From Gp6-AA40 sp050742535 (GTDB taxonomy: Bacteria > Acidobacteriota > Vicinamibacteria > Vicinamibacterales > UBA2999), in NCBI GenBank assembly GCA_050742535.1, contig JBOGIQ010000053.1:1-23419 (forward strand): DNA of 23,419 nucleotides. Direction: 5' to 3'. Both the position numbers and the translations under genes were made by a program. Shown here piece by piece: positions 7,433 through 14,329 of the stretch; within the stretch, counting starts at the first letter, position 1, and each line of letters opens with the position of its first letter. Below the pieces are notes generated by a model that was not told the origin of the DNA, made no database searches, and was given only the letters and a program-made list of their open reading frames with translations.

Positions 7433-8419
7433 TCAATTGTCCGAAGGCCTCTCGATGGACTCGATGACGAACCGGTAGCCTACTCCTTTCGCTGATTCGA
7501 GCTTCAGCCCAAGCTGCTCCTGGAGAGCGGTCTCGAGCGATGGTGCGGTGGGCTCACCCGCCGCGGCGCGAAGTGCGGCGATCTCGGGACGCGAAGGGTC
7601 GACAGGCGGCGGCGCATACTCGAGTCGGATATTGAACTTGCCCGTGAGGCCCGTCTTGTCGATGACTTGCCTGCCCAACCCGCCCGCGGCTCCGCTGAGT
7701 ATCTCTGAGAGTCGATCGAGCGTGAGTGCTTCAAAGTCAATGACTCTGTTTGGGCTTGATCCAATCGCCTTGAGCTGGGCCGCAGGATCCACACTGGCGG
7801 CCGTGGGGTCGGGCCTGCAGTATCGCTGCCCCACTGGCGGCGGTGGCGCAGGATCGAACGGAGACTGAGACGGAGGACGCACGAACGAGAGGCACGTGCC
7901 TTCTTGAAATGGCTTGAGCTTGGAGCCGCCCCGAGCGATGGTCAGTGCGTAGACGTCGACCTCGCGGCTCTCGCGACGAATCCGCAGCTTGAATCGATCT
8001 TCGAGCAGCGCACGGAGCATCGGGCCACTCATCATGCCGCGACTGGCTTCGCTTCCCGCCGTCGCGACGATCGTGTAGCGTTCGGAATTCACCCACCCTG
8101 GTCCCCCTTCGATGGGAGTTCTAAACACGATATTCGGATCGCTGATCAGCGTCCCATCCGGATACATCACATAGGCTCCCTGAATGAGGCCGCTGACAAG
8201 TTGACAAGTCAGTGTCAGTCGTCCAGGAGAGAAGCTTCCTCCTCCGCCCCTTTCCAGAGGTCCCAAGTCGTCGGTGCAGCGTCTCACAGAGGCGACCTCA
8301 AACGTTGGTCGGGGGCGCGCCGAGGCCGCCCCGTTCGATGCCTGGGCGCGCGGCGTTGCCGCGGTGTAGGCGAGTGCCAATGTGCCTACCAGGAGAGTCA
8401 GTGCAGTTCGAGTCGACAT
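7433..8419 (-). CDS. Secreted TIGR03435 (DUF3738) family protein
   Basis: A 328-residue protein. Residues 1-26 form a signal peptide (MSTRTALTLLVGTLALAYTA, cleavage near ATPRAQA). The rest is a free-standing DUF3738 domain without a FecR part: FEVASVRRC, LVSGLIQGAYVMYPDG, GGPGWVNSERYTIVA, GPMLRALLEDRFKLRIRRE, VDVYALTIARGGSKLKPF, VIDKTGLTGKFNIRLEY, ALQEQLGLKLESAKG, and FVIESIERPSDN at the end. The ATG at 8419 is chosen because GAGG lies eight bases upstream and the signal peptide follows; the frame is open further to 8497. The family is expanded in soil Acidobacteria and its biochemical function is unknown. The gene is transcribed divergently from the ECF operon starting at 8544, so the 124-base gap must hold both promoters. 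Confidence 0.87.
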   Translation of the reverse strand: MSTRTALTLLVGTLALAYTAATPRAQASNGAASARPRPTFEVASVRRCTDDLGPLERGGGGSFSPGRLTLTCQLVSGLIQGAYVMYPDGTLISDPNIVFRTPIEGGPGWVNSERYTIVATAGSEASRGMMSGPMLRALLEDRFKLRIRRESREVDVYALTIARGGSKLKPFQEGTCLSFVRPPSQSPFDPAPPPPVGQRYCRPDPTAASVDPAAQLKAIGSSPNRVIDFEALTLDRLSEILSGAAGGLGRQVIDKTGLTGKFNIRLEYAPPPVDPSRPEIAALRAAAGEPTAPSLETALQEQLGLKLESAKGVGYRFVIESIERPSDN

Positions 8420-8543
8420 GGTTTCATCCTCACGCGCATGGCGATTGGAGGCCAGCGCAGTCATACCTCTTCCCGCGTTCCGCGCTGAAAGTTCCATAAT
8501 CCGTCCGCAATGTTCTGGAACTAATTGGCGCGACGTCCGGAAT

Positions 8544-9161
8544 ATGAGTGACGTGGACGAGGCCGAGCTGCTTCGCCGAGCGCGCCACGGTGATGACGCC
8601 GCATTCGCGCAGCTGTTTAGCCGCTACCAGCGGGCGATCTTTCGCTACGCCGCCCACATGTGCGGCGACGCCGCGGCTGATGACGTCGTCCAGGAGACGT
8701 TCCTCGTCGTGCTCCGGCGCGGAGGGAAGTTCGATACGGCACGCGGGACGTTCAGCGCGTTTCTCTTCGGTATCGCGCGGAACGTGATCTTGAAGCAGCT
8801 CGGGGACCGCTACCAGCTGCCGGGTGACATCGAGGATGCCGTTGAAGAAGCGTCACCGCATGCGGATGCGCTCGAGTCCATAACCGAACAGGAGCGCATC
8901 GAGGCAGTACGGGCGGCGATTGCCTCGTTGCCCCCACTCTATCGGGAAGTCGTGGCCTTGTGTGATTTGGAGGACGTGGACTATGAGAGCGCTGCGGCGG
9001 TGTTGAGCTGCCCGATCGGAACGATCCGTTCCAGGCTCCATCGCGCCCGTGCGATGTTGACCTCCAAGCTGGCCGGCTTGCGTGACTCAGCCGGAGACGG
9101 GACGGGCGGGGGTGAGGACGGAGGTCGAGTGAACCGCCGCGCCTTGTCGCGGAGTCGATAA
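8544..9161 (+). CDS. ECF-family RNA polymerase sigma factor
   Basis: A 205-residue ECF sigma factor, distinct in sequence from the FecI-like pair on the other strand. Region 2 is at about 20-95 (FAQLFSRYQRAIFRYAAHMCG, ADDVVQETFLVVLRR, FSAFLFGIARNVI). Region 4 is at about 118-178 (IASLPPLYREVVALCDLEDV, DYESAAAVLSCPIGTIRSRL, HRARAML), giving a complete helix-turn-helix. The C-terminal 25 residues are Gly/Arg-rich and atypical. The ATG at 8544 is the first codon of the conserved N-terminus (MSDVDEAELLRRARHGDDAAF); the frame is open upstream to 8382 but that part is the antisense of the DUF3738 gene's start. The next gene begins two bases after the stop and encodes a membrane protein, the usual place for an anti-sigma factor. 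Confidence 0.92.
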   Translation: MSDVDEAELLRRARHGDDAAFAQLFSRYQRAIFRYAAHMCGDAAADDVVQETFLVVLRRGGKFDTARGTFSAFLFGIARNVILKQLGDRYQLPGDIEDAVEEASPHADALESITEQERIEAVRAAIASLPPLYREVVALCDLEDVDYESAAAVLSCPIGTIRSRLHRARAMLTSKLAGLRDSAGDGTGGGEDGGRVNRRALSRSR

Positions 9162-9163
9162 CG

Positions 9164-9652
9164 ATGTCCAACACACCGCCAGATCGCGACACCCTTCTGG
9201 AGACGTTGAAGGTGATGGCGCGCCGGGACGCAGGACGCGGCGTGTCTCCCGAAGTCGAGGTGTACCTGGGTCGCCACGTCCGCGCGCTCGGCACTTCGCG
9301 ACGTAGAACTCGATTCGCGTGGCTGGCTGCGGCAGCCTCGCTCCTCATCGCCGTTGGCCTGACGCGCTTCACGATGCAGGAACGTGAATCGGGCAGCGAT
9401 CAGCCATCGGTGGTCGGCATGGCTCCCAGCAGCGACGGCTTTCTGCCACTCCCGAACGCCCACCTCCCCATTGCTGAGGCGCATGTGGTTCGCATGACTG
9501 TCGCGCGTTCGTCCTTGGTCGCGTTTGGCCTCGATCCCGGCGGACCCGATACGCCTGACGTCGTCCTGGCCGACATCCTGGTTGGTCACGACGGCATCGC
9601 GCGGTCTGTTCGTTTCGTTGGTCTCGCCACGAAAGAGGAGCTGGAGCGATGA
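9164..9652 (+). CDS. Single-pass membrane protein, probable anti-sigma factor (inferred)
   Basis: A 162-residue protein with no family I can name. Residues 1-50 are charged and probably cytoplasmic, followed by a transmembrane helix at about 51-69 (FAWLAAAASLLIAVGLTRF) and a roughly 90-residue extracytoplasmic part with LADILVGHDGIARSVRFV near the end. Position directly after an ECF sigma gene, overlap by ATGA with the next gene, and the N-in single-helix topology suggest an anti-sigma factor. No zinc-finger (HxxxCxxC) motif is present, so it would not be a ZAS-type anti-sigma. The name rests on context only. Confidence 0.7.
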   Translation: MSNTPPDRDTLLETLKVMARRDAGRGVSPEVEVYLGRHVRALGTSRRRTRFAWLAAAASLLIAVGLTRFTMQERESGSDQPSVVGMAPSSDGFLPLPNAHLPIAEAHVVRMTVARSSLVAFGLDPGGPDTPDVVLADILVGHDGIARSVRFVGLATKEELER

Positions 9653-10569
9653 GCCGATTCTCCGTGCTGTCAGCTCTTGCCGCGGTCTGCTGTGCCTTCG
9701 TAACGGCGTCACTGTCCAGCGCTCAATCGGGCACGGCAGGGGCATTGACGCAACCTGCCATCACCGCAATGACGGTTCGCGACGCGCCGTACTCAGCGGA
9801 CGCGATTACCACCGTGACCCAGATCCTCGGCGATGGCACAAGAGTGCAGCGGTCGGTGACCGCGAAGGTCTATCGCGACAGTGCTGGCCGTACGCGACGA
9901 GAGGAGACGGTAATCGGTCTCGCCTCGCTTACGCCCGCTGCCGACGGATTTCAGACCATCACCATCAGCGATCCCGCGGCTGGCACTGCCTACACCTTGA
10001 ACCCGCGAGGTCGCACGGCGCTGAGCGTTCCGCTACTGCCCCAGTTGTGGGCGGCTCGCGGTCTGCCGCCTCGTGGTCTGCCCGCGCCGCCGGCGGGCGG
10101 AGCGAGACAAGGTGGGGCCAGCGTTGGCGGTGGCCGCAGCAGCCCGGCGTCTGCCGGAACTGGGAAACCACCAACTTTTCGATATGAGCCCCTCGGAACC
10201 TGGGAGATGAGCGGGCTGAGGGTGACAGGCCGTCGGACAACCCAAACGATTTCCGTTGGTGCGATCGGAAACGACAGGCCGATCGTGATTACCACCGACA
10301 CGTGGGAGTCGCCAACGCTGCGTCTGCTGGTGTCCTCACGGCATACCGATCCCCGCACTGGTACGGTCGACTACCAGCTCACCAACATTCACCAGACCGA
10401 GCCAAACGCGGACCTGTTTGTGGTGCCCGCGGGGTACACGGTCATGGCACCTTCTCAAATGCTTCCTGACGCGGCGGTCGGGCGCAATCAGCAGCCGGCA
10501 GCGGCTACTCCTCTTCGCGGGCGGGCAGGCCCCGGCGGTCGTGAAACCCCGCCGACTGAGCAAAAGTAG
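9649..10569 (+). CDS. Secreted protein of unknown function
   Basis: A 306-residue protein with a clear signal peptide (MSRFSVLSALAAVCCAFVTA, cleavage after SSAQS). The mature part has two beta-rich stretches (TTVTQILGDGTRVQRSVTAKVYRDSAGRTR, quoted here as the TQILGDGTR and VYRDSAGRTRRE segments; FQTITISDPAAGTAYTLNPR) separated by a low-complexity Pro/Gly/Ala region (about 140-175), then TWEMSGLRVTGRRTTQTI, WESPTLRLLVSSRHTDPRTG, and TNIHQTEPNADLFVVPAGY. That last pattern is typical of acidobacterial secreted proteins encoded with ECF sigma factors. I cannot assign a function. It overlaps the upstream membrane protein by four bases and lies 17 bases before the next sigma gene. Confidence 0.8.
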   Translation: MSRFSVLSALAAVCCAFVTASLSSAQSGTAGALTQPAITAMTVRDAPYSADAITTVTQILGDGTRVQRSVTAKVYRDSAGRTRREETVIGLASLTPAADGFQTITISDPAAGTAYTLNPRGRTALSVPLLPQLWAARGLPPRGLPAPPAGGARQGGASVGGGRSSPASAGTGKPPTFRYEPLGTWEMSGLRVTGRRTTQTISVGAIGNDRPIVITTDTWESPTLRLLVSSRHTDPRTGTVDYQLTNIHQTEPNADLFVVPAGYTVMAPSQMLPDAAVGRNQQPAAATPLRGRAGPGGRETPPTEQK

Positions 10570-10586
10570 AGACGCGGCGACCCGCA

Positions 10587-11069
10587 ATGGACACGTCCGC
10601 GTTGACACAGGTTTATGAACGGTCCCGTCGACACATGCTCGCTGTCGCGTCGAGGTACGTGGGCCAGGAGGCGGAAGACCTCGTCCAGGACGCGTTCGTG
10701 CGTGCCCTTCGCCATTGCAGTGAATTCCGATACGAAGCCGCGCCATCGACGTGGCTGCATCGAATTGTCGTGAACGAGTGCATCAGTCATCACCGGACAC
10801 ATCGACTGCGCGCTCAGCTGCGTCGATCCCAACCGCATCAACCACACATCGCGAACGCCGGTTTCGCGCACACCTTAGCGATACGAAGAGCCCTCCGAAC
10901 CCTTCGCCAGCCAGACTACCGGGTGTTCGTGATGTATGAAGTCTTGGGCTATACGCACCCGGAGATTGCTGAGCAACTGTCCATTCCGCTTGGCACGTCC
11001 AAATGGAGACTGACGACGGCTCGTCGCACGCTGAAGGAGACTCTCATCGGCGAATGTCATTTCGAGTGA
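10587..11069 (+). CDS. ECF-family RNA polymerase sigma factor (second in this operon)
   Basis: A 160-residue sigma factor. Region 2 is at about 6-70 (VYERSRRHMLAVASRYVG, AEDLVQDAFVRALRHC, TWLHRIVVNECISHHRTHR). Region 4 is at about 98-152 (IRRALRTLRQPDYRVFVMYE, LGYTHPEIAEQLSIPLGTSK, WRLTTARRTLKETL). The linker is short and His/Gln-rich. It follows the secreted-protein gene by 17 bases, so the operon carries a sigma gene at each end. The last four codons (CHFE) and the TGA lie within the inverted repeat that starts the dispersed repeat element at 11053, so the original C-terminus may have been altered by repeat insertion. The conserved region 4 is complete. Confidence 0.9.
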   Translation: MDTSALTQVYERSRRHMLAVASRYVGQEAEDLVQDAFVRALRHCSEFRYEAAPSTWLHRIVVNECISHHRTHRLRAQLRRSQPHQPHIANAGFAHTLAIRRALRTLRQPDYRVFVMYEVLGYTHPEIAEQLSIPLGTSKWRLTTARRTLKETLIGECHFE

Positions 11070-11373
11070 CATCGAGCCGGCAAAACCCGAAACAGCCGGC
11101 AAACGGACGCGAATGGTGTTTCGGGCTAACGGGCAGAATGCGCGAGGTTTAGCGACAAGCCGCGAGAATCCGAAAACGGACGAAGAGCGCGCCTGGGGAA
11201 TCCCTGCCTCCCAGCCACACAAGAATCAGTAGTTTTGTTGGGGAATTCGGCGATTCCCCTGAGAACCGCTGCTTCCCAACCAGTTCTTTCAGATTCGGCG
11301 GTATTCCTTAGACAATCCGGCGATTCATGCCGCAAAACGGCGTGAGTGACATTGTCGAGTGACATTTCGAGCG
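11053..11373. repeat. Dispersed intergenic repeat, copy B (most complete)
   Basis: It opens with a 6-bp inverted repeat ATGTCA-TTTCGAG-TGACAT (11054-11072), shares 11054-11217 with copy A, and continues through TTGTTGGGGAATTCGGC (shared with copy C at 18503). It closes with GAGTGACATTGTCGAGTGACATT (11343-11366), a variant of the opening motif. Inside is a perfect hairpin, GGGGAAT-TCGGCG-ATTCCCC (11240-11259). No ORF is conserved among the copies. Confidence 0.75.
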
Positions 11374-11403
11374 GCAAGATTTCTCCGTTCGCGTGCATGA
11401 CCA

Positions 11404-11463
11404 ATGGGGCCGATGATGATTGTAATCGTCACGCCACGTGCTGATGACCGCCTGCGGGCGAAG
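11404..11463 (-). mobile_element. Remnant of an IS3-type (DDE) transposase C-terminus
   Basis: The minus strand encodes RPQAVISTWRDDYNHHRPHWS. The W-R-x-D-Y-N-x-x-R-P-H pattern (11404-11436) is the hallmark of the C-terminal end of the integrase core in IS3-type transposases. Only about 20 codons are recognisable. The fragment sits between two copies of the TGACAT repeat motif (11366 and 11464), so it is a leftover of an element that decayed within the repeat zone. Confidence 0.5.
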
Positions 11464-11522
11464 TGACATCGAGCCGCACAGGCCGCAAAGCCGCTGAACA
11501 GAAGCAAGCGGACGAAAAAGCC
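11461..11522. repeat. Dispersed intergenic repeat, fragment D
   Basis: AAGTGACATCGAGCCGCACA, AGGCCGCAA and AGAAGCAAGCGGACGAAAAA match copy C (18322-18383) and not copies A or B. It therefore represents the second subtype of the same family. The remaining bases to 11631 show no gene. Confidence 0.65.
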
Positions 11523-11631
11523 ACACGGTCGTTACGGTCGCAAGGCTACGTGAAGAAGGCTGGCGCTGTCGGTCCGATGGGCGCTTACACGGTCCTGACA
11601 AAGCGCCGACAGGGTTCAGACGCACCGTTCC

Positions 11632-11637
11632 TATAAT
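11632..11637 (+). promoter_or_regulatory. -10-like hexamer TATAAT directly before the kinase start
   Basis: A consensus TATAAT lies six bases before the GTG at 11644. No good -35 hexamer sits 16-18 bases upstream (CCGACA at 11606 is 20 bases away). If used, transcription would begin at or next to the GTG and give a leaderless mRNA. It may also be a chance match. Confidence 0.4.
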
Positions 11638-11643
11638 TGCGGC

Positions 11644-13566
11644 GTGACGCTTACCGGTGGCCGCGTTCGTCGCTGGGTTCGACTCCTGCGGAATCCATCC
11701 GGAATGCTGTCCATCGTCGCCGTGGCAACGGCGGTTACGTTTGGCGTCGCCGGGTGGGAAATGCTTCGGCAGGAGGGCGCCGCCGAGGAACAGCGCGAAC
11801 GGGAGCGACTCGAACAGCGGGCCGATCGCGCGGTGCAGGAGGTCGCACGGGCTCTCAGCGAGGTGGAGCGGCAACTGGACGCGTGGATCGCCGCGCCGGA
11901 CATTCAGCCCATCGCACCGCACGGCGGGCTCGCGCTGCTCTTCGATAAGCAATCGATTCGTCGTGCATCGCCCGCCAATCTCGTTTTTTACCCCACGCTT
12001 CCAGCACTGGCCGAGCCCCCGGACGCGTTCTTTGCGACGGCAGAGGCGGACGAGTTTCAGCGAAACGCATTGACGACGTCGGCAGACGTGTACCACCGTC
12101 TTGCGCAGTCCTCGGATCGCGCAGTGCGCGCGGGCGCCTTGATACGGCTCGCGCGCGTGCATCGCAAGCTGAATCAGGCAGACGCGGCCCTCGCCGTTTA
12201 CCGGGAACTGGCTGCGCTGCGCGACGTGTACGTCGTCGGCACGCCAGCCGACCTGGTCGCGCGAGATGCGGAAATGCGGCTGCTCAAGGAAATCGGACGT
12301 CACCAGGATGCCAACTCGCTAGCGCGCACCATCCAACAGGATCTGTCTACCGGACGATGGGCGCTGACACGCGGGCAGTACGAGCACTACGCCGCCGAGG
12401 CCGCGCTGATTTCCGGAACGACTGTTGCGCACAACCAACGCGTCGCGATCGCGCTCGCCGTAGCTGACTTCTGGACCACGTGGCAGACGGCACCGGCTCC
12501 GCGCGGCGCCCTGCTCGCCGGCCCGTCCGGGGAGCGTTATCTCATTGCCTGGCGCAGCGGAAGTGACGTCTCCGCCGCGTTGCTGTTCGCTCTGGACCAG
12601 CTGGCGGCGCGGCTCCCCACCGACGTGCGCTCTGGCATCTCCCTCGTCGACGGGGCAGACGCCTCACCCGGGCACGAACGGTCGTCCATGAGTGTCACCC
12701 GCACGAGTGTGGAAACTGGGCTGCCTTTCAGCGTGCGGGCAGCCGGAGACGGATTGGTCGCGCGAACCGGACTTATGAGCCGCGGCCGCCTGGTGGTCGC
12801 GGCGCTGAGCGTTATGCTGGCCTTCCTGCTGGCGGCATCCTACTTCATCAGTCGAGCCGTCAGACGCGAGGTGGCGCTGGCACGCCTGCAGGCGGACTTC
12901 GTGTCGGCCGTCTCCCACGAGTTCCGCACACCGCTTGCGTCTATGCGGCAGCTCTCGGAATTGCTTTCCGAGGGACGCGTGCCGCTTGAAACCCGTCGCC
13001 AGCATTATTACGACTCGCTGGCGGCCGAAAGCCGCCGGCTGCAGCGGCTCGTCGAGAACCTGCTCGAGTTCGGAAAGCTCGAGGCCGGGCCGCCGCGGCC
13101 CTACGACATCGAGCCTGTTGAGCCGCGGGCGCTGATGGACTCGGCGGTGGCGGACTTTCTGTCACAACTGGGGCGCTCTGATTGCCGGATCGACGTCAGC
13201 GGCGGTGACACCAGCACGCCGGTGCTCGTCGATCGCCATGCGATAACGCTCGTCCTCCACAACCTGCTCGACAACGCAATGAAGTACTCAGGCGGCCGGT
13301 CCGTGCGTCTGTCCTGCGAGCCGGAAGGCAACCGCATCGCCTTCAGCGTCAGCGACGACGGCCCGGGAATATCGGTGGAGGATCAGCGTCGCATCTTCCA
13401 GAAGTTCGTGCGCGGGGCATCGGCTGCCGCCACCAACGTGAAGGGGACGGGCCTGGGACTGGCAATGGTGAAGCTGATTGTGTCGGGACACGGTGGCGAG
13501 ATTCGAGTCAACAGCCGGCCCGATGCCGGCAGCACATTCACCGTCATCCTGCCCGCACAGGTGTAA
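11644..13566 (+). CDS. Membrane-bound sensor histidine kinase
   Basis: A 640-residue kinase. A first transmembrane helix lies near 21-38, followed by a long extracytoplasmic sensor region (about 42-378) that begins with a coiled-coil-like stretch rich in E/R/Q (45-80) and contains helical-repeat-like segments (RLARVHRKLNQADAALAVYR). The second helix is near 382-402. Then come the HisKA domain with the phosphoacceptor His425 in FVSAVSHEFRTPL, the N box (HNLLDNAMKYSGG, 539-551), G1 (DDGPGI, 571-576), F box (IFQKFVRG), and G2 (GTGLGLAMVK, 601-610). All catalytic motifs are intact. The start is GTG at 11644 (upstream TATAAT); an ATG at 11704 would cut into the first helix. The response-regulator gene follows five bases after the stop. 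The stimulus is unknown. Confidence 0.93.
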   Translation: MTLTGGRVRRWVRLLRNPSGMLSIVAVATAVTFGVAGWEMLRQEGAAEEQRERERLEQRADRAVQEVARALSEVERQLDAWIAAPDIQPIAPHGGLALLFDKQSIRRASPANLVFYPTLPALAEPPDAFFATAEADEFQRNALTTSADVYHRLAQSSDRAVRAGALIRLARVHRKLNQADAALAVYRELAALRDVYVVGTPADLVARDAEMRLLKEIGRHQDANSLARTIQQDLSTGRWALTRGQYEHYAAEAALISGTTVAHNQRVAIALAVADFWTTWQTAPAPRGALLAGPSGERYLIAWRSGSDVSAALLFALDQLAARLPTDVRSGISLVDGADASPGHERSSMSVTRTSVETGLPFSVRAAGDGLVARTGLMSRGRLVVAALSVMLAFLLAASYFISRAVRREVALARLQADFVSAVSHEFRTPLASMRQLSELLSEGRVPLETRRQHYYDSLAAESRRLQRLVENLLEFGKLEAGPPRPYDIEPVEPRALMDSAVADFLSQLGRSDCRIDVSGGDTSTPVLVDRHAITLVLHNLLDNAMKYSGGRSVRLSCEPEGNRIAFSVSDDGPGISVEDQRRIFQKFVRGASAAATNVKGTGLGLAMVKLIVSGHGGEIRVNSRPDAGSTFTVILPAQV

Positions 13567-13571
13567 CACGC

Positions 13572-14255
13572 TTGCCGCGCATTCTCATTGTCGAAGACGA
13601 ACCGATCATCGCCGGAGCGCTCGAGGACGACCTCACGCTCGAGGGATACGACGTGACGGTGATCGACAACGGCACGGCAGCGTCCAGATTCGCCGTCGAG
13701 CATCCGGTCGATCTGATCGTGCTCGATGTCATGCTGCCCGGCCGCGACGGCGTGGACGTGTGCCGCGACGTGCGCAAGGCGGGCCTCACGACGCCGATTC
13801 TGATGCTCACGGCGCGCGCGCAGGAGGCCGAGAAGATCCTGGCCTTTGAATCAGGCGCGGACGATTACGTCACGAAGCCGTTTGGGACGAAGGAGCTGCG
13901 GGCGCGGATCAAGGCTCTCCTGCGGCGGGCGGACACGGGACGCGGCCAGCCGTCAGAGGTCTTCGAGTTTGCCGACGTGCAGGTGGACTTCACGCGCGGC
14001 GAAGTACGTCGCGCCGGCCAGCCGCTCGACTTGACGCTCACCGAATTCAAGTTGCTCGGCGCGTTCGTGCGGAATCCGGGCCGCGTGCTGAGCCGTCAGC
14101 AGCTGCTCGATGCCGCATGGGGCGTCGGCACGGTCCTCTCAGATCGCGCCGTCGATAACCACATCGTCAATCTGCGACGGAAGATCGAGCGCATCCCGAC
14201 GGAGCCGCGACATCTCGTCAGCGTCAGGGGACTGGGCTATCGGTTCGATGAGTGA
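13572..14255 (+). CDS. OmpR-family two-component response regulator
   Basis: A 227-residue regulator with a TTG start at 13572. The receiver domain (1-115) has acidic residues E8/D9 (VEDE), phosphoacceptor D52 (LIVLDVMLPG), T80 (LMLTAR) and K102 (YVTKPF). The C-terminal winged helix (about 130-226) has LDLTLTEFKLLGAFVRNPGR, LSRQQLLDAAWG, SDRAVDNHIVNLRRKIE and VSVRGLGYRFDE, the OmpR/PhoB DNA-binding fold. It is paired with the kinase five bases upstream. Its targets are unknown; the PD40 protein gene 74 bases downstream is a natural candidate. Confidence 0.95.
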   Translation: MPRILIVEDEPIIAGALEDDLTLEGYDVTVIDNGTAASRFAVEHPVDLIVLDVMLPGRDGVDVCRDVRKAGLTTPILMLTARAQEAEKILAFESGADDYVTKPFGTKELRARIKALLRRADTGRGQPSEVFEFADVQVDFTRGEVRRAGQPLDLTLTEFKLLGAFVRNPGRVLSRQQLLDAAWGVGTVLSDRAVDNHIVNLRRKIERIPTEPRHLVSVRGLGYRFDE

Positions 14256-14329
14256 TTCGTACCGAGGTCTGACACGAGGACGATACGCCCCGTATTTCAG
14301 CCCCCTACGCTGTCCCTGGAGGACGAGAG

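Noticed and set aside
8382..8543. Upstream extension of the sigma factor gene at 8544
   Set aside because: The extra residues are antisense to the start of the divergent DUF3738 gene and unlike any sigma N-terminus.
11308..12303. 331-codon minus-strand ORF opposite the histidine kinase
   Set aside because: Most of it is antisense to the kinase's N-terminal half with no domain of its own; only the short transposase-like tail (11404-11463) outside the kinase is meaningful.
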